NCBI GenBank assembly: GCA_050694275.1
Contig: JBOGXF010000189.1
Location: 1 to 6,273 of the forward strand
Direction of reading: 5' to 3'
DNA from: JBOGXF01 sp050694275
GTDB lineage: Bacteria > Actinomycetota > CADDZG01 > WHSQ01
Length of the DNA stretch: 6,273 bases
The position numbers and the translations under genes were made by a program. This document shows positions 4,996 through 6,273 of this stretch, piece by piece. Numbering within the stretch: the stretch's first letter is position 1; each line of letters opens with the position of its first letter. A model generated the notes under the pieces. That model worked only from the letters and a program-made list of their open reading frames with translations. It was not told where the DNA came from and searched no databases.

Positions 4996-5780
4996 GCTTC
5001 GAGGACCGATTTCGCGCCGCGCTGCAGCGGGCCGACCAGGAGCTCCCCGCCGGACCCGCCGTCGACTGGGAGAAGACCATGAAGAAGGCCCAGAGGGGGC
5101 GCTACGTCAACATGCTGGCGGTCGGGTTCGCCGCGGCCGCGGTGATCGCGCTCGGGGCGATCTCGGCCGACGCACTGCTCGGTCGGGGCGAGGAGTCTCC
5201 GACCGGACCCACCGAGTCGTCGAGCCCGGCCCCGTCGGAGAGCCCGACCCAGTCCCCGAGCCCGGCCGAGTCTCCGCTCGGAGAGGAGCCGAACACCTCG
5301 TGCTCGGCGGCGGGGATGTCGGCCGAGCTGTCCGACCAGGACCTCCCCCCGGCGGTCGCGGACATGCGGGCCCGGATCGTGCAGGCCGCGGTCGCGTGCG
5401 ACTACGACGCGCTCGCCGAGCTCGCCCTTGCCGGCGACGAGTTCTTCAGCTACAGCTTCGGCGACGACGGCGATCCCGGCGGGTACTGGCTGCGGCTCGA
5501 GGAGGATCCCGACAACGACGAGGAGCCGATGGCGACGCTCGTCAAGCTGCTCAAGCTCAGTCACTGCGTCGATGATTTCGTGAGCGCCGACGTGACGCTC
5601 TACTCGTGGCCGTCGGCGTCGTGCACCCAGCCGACCGACGAGGATTGGGACGAACTGATTGAGTCCGGTATCTCCACCGAAGAGGAAGTCGAGGGCTTCA
5701 AGGAGTTCGGGAGCTACATCGGTTGGCGCGTGGGGATCGCCGAGGAGGGCGACTGGCTCTCTTACATCGCCGGCGACTAA
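4992..5780 (+). CDS. Single-pass membrane protein, probable anti-sigma factor or sensor partner of the SigE-type sigma
   Basis: This 262-residue protein has four parts. The first is a charged cytosolic segment (1-40, beginning MSFEDRFRAALQRADQELP, with basic KKAQRGR just before the membrane). The second is one membrane helix (about 41-63). A Ser/Pro/Glu linker follows (about 67-100). The last is an acidic extracytoplasmic domain (about 101-262) with four cysteines (104, 136, 192, 211) and a conserved-looking end GWRVGIAEEGDWLSYIAGD. I know of similar endings in unnamed bacterial proteins but cannot assign the domain. The cytosolic part has no His or Cys, so it lacks the HxxxCxxC zinc motif of classical anti-sigma factors. 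Its layout still matches membrane partners encoded after SigE-family genes. The 4-bp overlap with the sigma gene and the purine-rich ribosome site indicate coupled expression. The role (holding the sigma factor inactive until an envelope signal arrives) is inferred from context. The longer in-frame ORF beginning at 4794 is rejected because it runs through sigma region 4. Confidence 0.8.
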   Translation: MSFEDRFRAALQRADQELPAGPAVDWEKTMKKAQRGRYVNMLAVGFAAAAVIALGAISADALLGRGEESPTGPTESSSPAPSESPTQSPSPAESPLGEEPNTSCSAAGMSAELSDQDLPPAVADMRARIVQAAVACDYDALAELALAGDEFFSYSFGDDGDPGGYWLRLEEDPDNDEEPMATLVKLLKLSHCVDDFVSADVTLYSWPSASCTQPTDEDWDELIESGISTEEEVEGFKEFGSYIGWRVGIAEEGDWLSYIAGD

Positions 5781-5862
5781 CTCGCCGACGCGAAATGACC
5801 TCTGCGCAACATACGCGCCGCCTGGCGGGCACCTCCGTCGCACAGAGGCGCGTTTGTGCCGG
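5781..5862. terminator. Convergent spacer with competing inverted repeats, possible bidirectional terminator
   Basis: This 82-bp gap between two convergent stops contains three inverted repeats. The first is CCTCTG (5799-5804) with CAGAGG (5843-5848), extended by two more pairs after one mismatch. The second is CCGCC-T-GGCGG around 5819-5829. The third is a 7-pair hairpin GCACAGA/TTTGTGC (5840-5859, one G-T pair, 6-nt loop). The first and third share bases and cannot form together. No clear T-run follows on either strand, so this is not a textbook intrinsic terminator. The location between convergent genes is the main support. Confidence 0.35.
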
Positions 5863-6273
5863 TCAGGCCCCCGGGCGACCGGCCTCGACGTAGTCGGACC
5901 GGTACGCGGAGTTGACCCGCACCTGCTCGCCGCTGTAGGGGGCCTCGACCATCTGGCCGTTGCCGATGTACATCCCGACGTGGTGGATCGGCGAGCCGAA
6001 GAAGAGCAGGTCCCCGGGGGCCCAGTCGGACTGAGCGACCCGCGGTGTCGCGGCGTACTGCATCCCGGAGTTGTGCGGGAGCGACACCCCGGCGTGCGCC
6101 CACGCCCACATCGTCAGCCCCGAGCAGTCGTACGAGTCGGGGCCCGCCGCGCCCCACTGATAGGGCTTTCCCACCTGGCTCAGCGCGGCGTCGACCGCGG
6201 CCTGGGCGCGCGGATTGGGGGCCGGCGCGGCCCCGATCTCGTCGGCCGAGACCCCGGTCGACGAGGCCTGGGC
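5863..6273 (-). CDS. NlpC/P60 (C40) family peptidoglycan endopeptidase, N-terminus beyond the window
   Basis: The C-terminal 136 residues of a cell-wall hydrolase are visible; the frame is open to the right edge. A low-complexity Ala/Pro linker (about 1-24) precedes AAVDAALSQVGKPYQWGAAGP, the usual lead-in to an NlpC/P60 domain. Catalytic signatures: Cys50 in YDCSGLTMWAW, the PGDLLFF segment (86-92), His98 in HHVGMYIG, and MVEAPYSG (108-115). Glu110 here is spaced from the Cys and His much as in the Cys-His-Glu triad described for mycobacterial RipA, so it is the likely third residue. Such enzymes cut the D-Glu to diaminopimelate bond in peptide stems, outside the cell. The linker implies an N-terminal secretion or coiled-coil region outside this window. 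An internal GTG (6172-6174) is not the start, because family homology continues upstream of it. The gene is convergent with the sigma/membrane-partner operon. The family call is certain; specificity is inferred. Confidence 0.95.
   Translation of the reverse strand, partial: AQASSTGVSADEIGAAPAPNPRAQAAVDAALSQVGKPYQWGAAGPDSYDCSGLTMWAWAHAGVSLPHNSGMQYAATPRVAQSDWAPGDLLFFGSPIHHVGMYIGNGQMVEAPYSGEQVRVNSAYRSDYVEAGRPGA

Noticed and set aside
5215..5285. Repeat of GAGCCCGGCC at 5222 and 5258, considered as a tandem DNA repeat
   Set aside because: It simply encodes the Ser/Pro/Glu linker; two short copies within biased codons do not make a meaningful repeat.
4863..5843. 326-residue minus-strand frame opposite the sigma factor and its partner
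   Set aside because: It is a shadow of the plus-strand genes; its Arg/Gly/Val composition and lack of motifs argue against a protein.

Overview
The window is high-GC DNA (roughly two thirds G+C by eye) with tight gene packing. It has GTG starts, 4-bp start/stop overlaps, a SigE-type sigma factor with an overlapping single-pass membrane partner, and two starts without a convincing Shine-Dalgarno sequence that have promoter-like motifs at leaderless distance. Together these point to a member of the Actinomycetota, probably an uncultured or environmental lineage. Nothing in the sequence fixes the order or genus. No RNA gene, mobile element, CRISPR array or prophage trace was seen.

Layout: (1) 1-1513, plus strand: the 3' part of an enolase-superfamily epimerase, translationally coupled (GTGA overlap) to a complete DUF1611 P-loop protein. 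The pairing matches the DgcA/DgcN module for D-glutamate catabolism, in which D-Glu is N-acetylated and N-acetyl-D-Glu is then racemised to the L form. (2) 1573-2103, minus strand: a PEBP/YbhB-family lipoprotein, convergent with the first operon. (3) 2252-3214, plus strand: a ten-helix EamA/DMT transporter resembling YedA, divergent from the PEBP gene. (4) 3219-4397, minus strand: a secreted LVIVD-repeat beta-propeller, ending 4 bp from the transporter stop. (5) 4492-5780, plus strand: a SigE-family sigma factor and its overlapping membrane partner (ATGA overlap), the likely anti-sigma factor or sensor. They diverge from the propeller gene, and an ECF-like promoter motif lies in front of the sigma gene. 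(6) 5863-6273, minus strand: the C-terminal part of an NlpC/P60 (C40) cell-wall endopeptidase that runs off the right edge.

The first operon looks like D-amino-acid metabolism. From 3.2 kb onward the genes are mostly envelope or exported functions arranged around a transmembrane signalling pair: secreted propeller, sigma/membrane partner and murein hydrolase. Co-regulation of that right half is inference from arrangement. The best candidates for something little described are the membrane partner's four-cysteine extracytoplasmic domain, which I cannot assign to a named family, and the sigma/propeller divergent locus.
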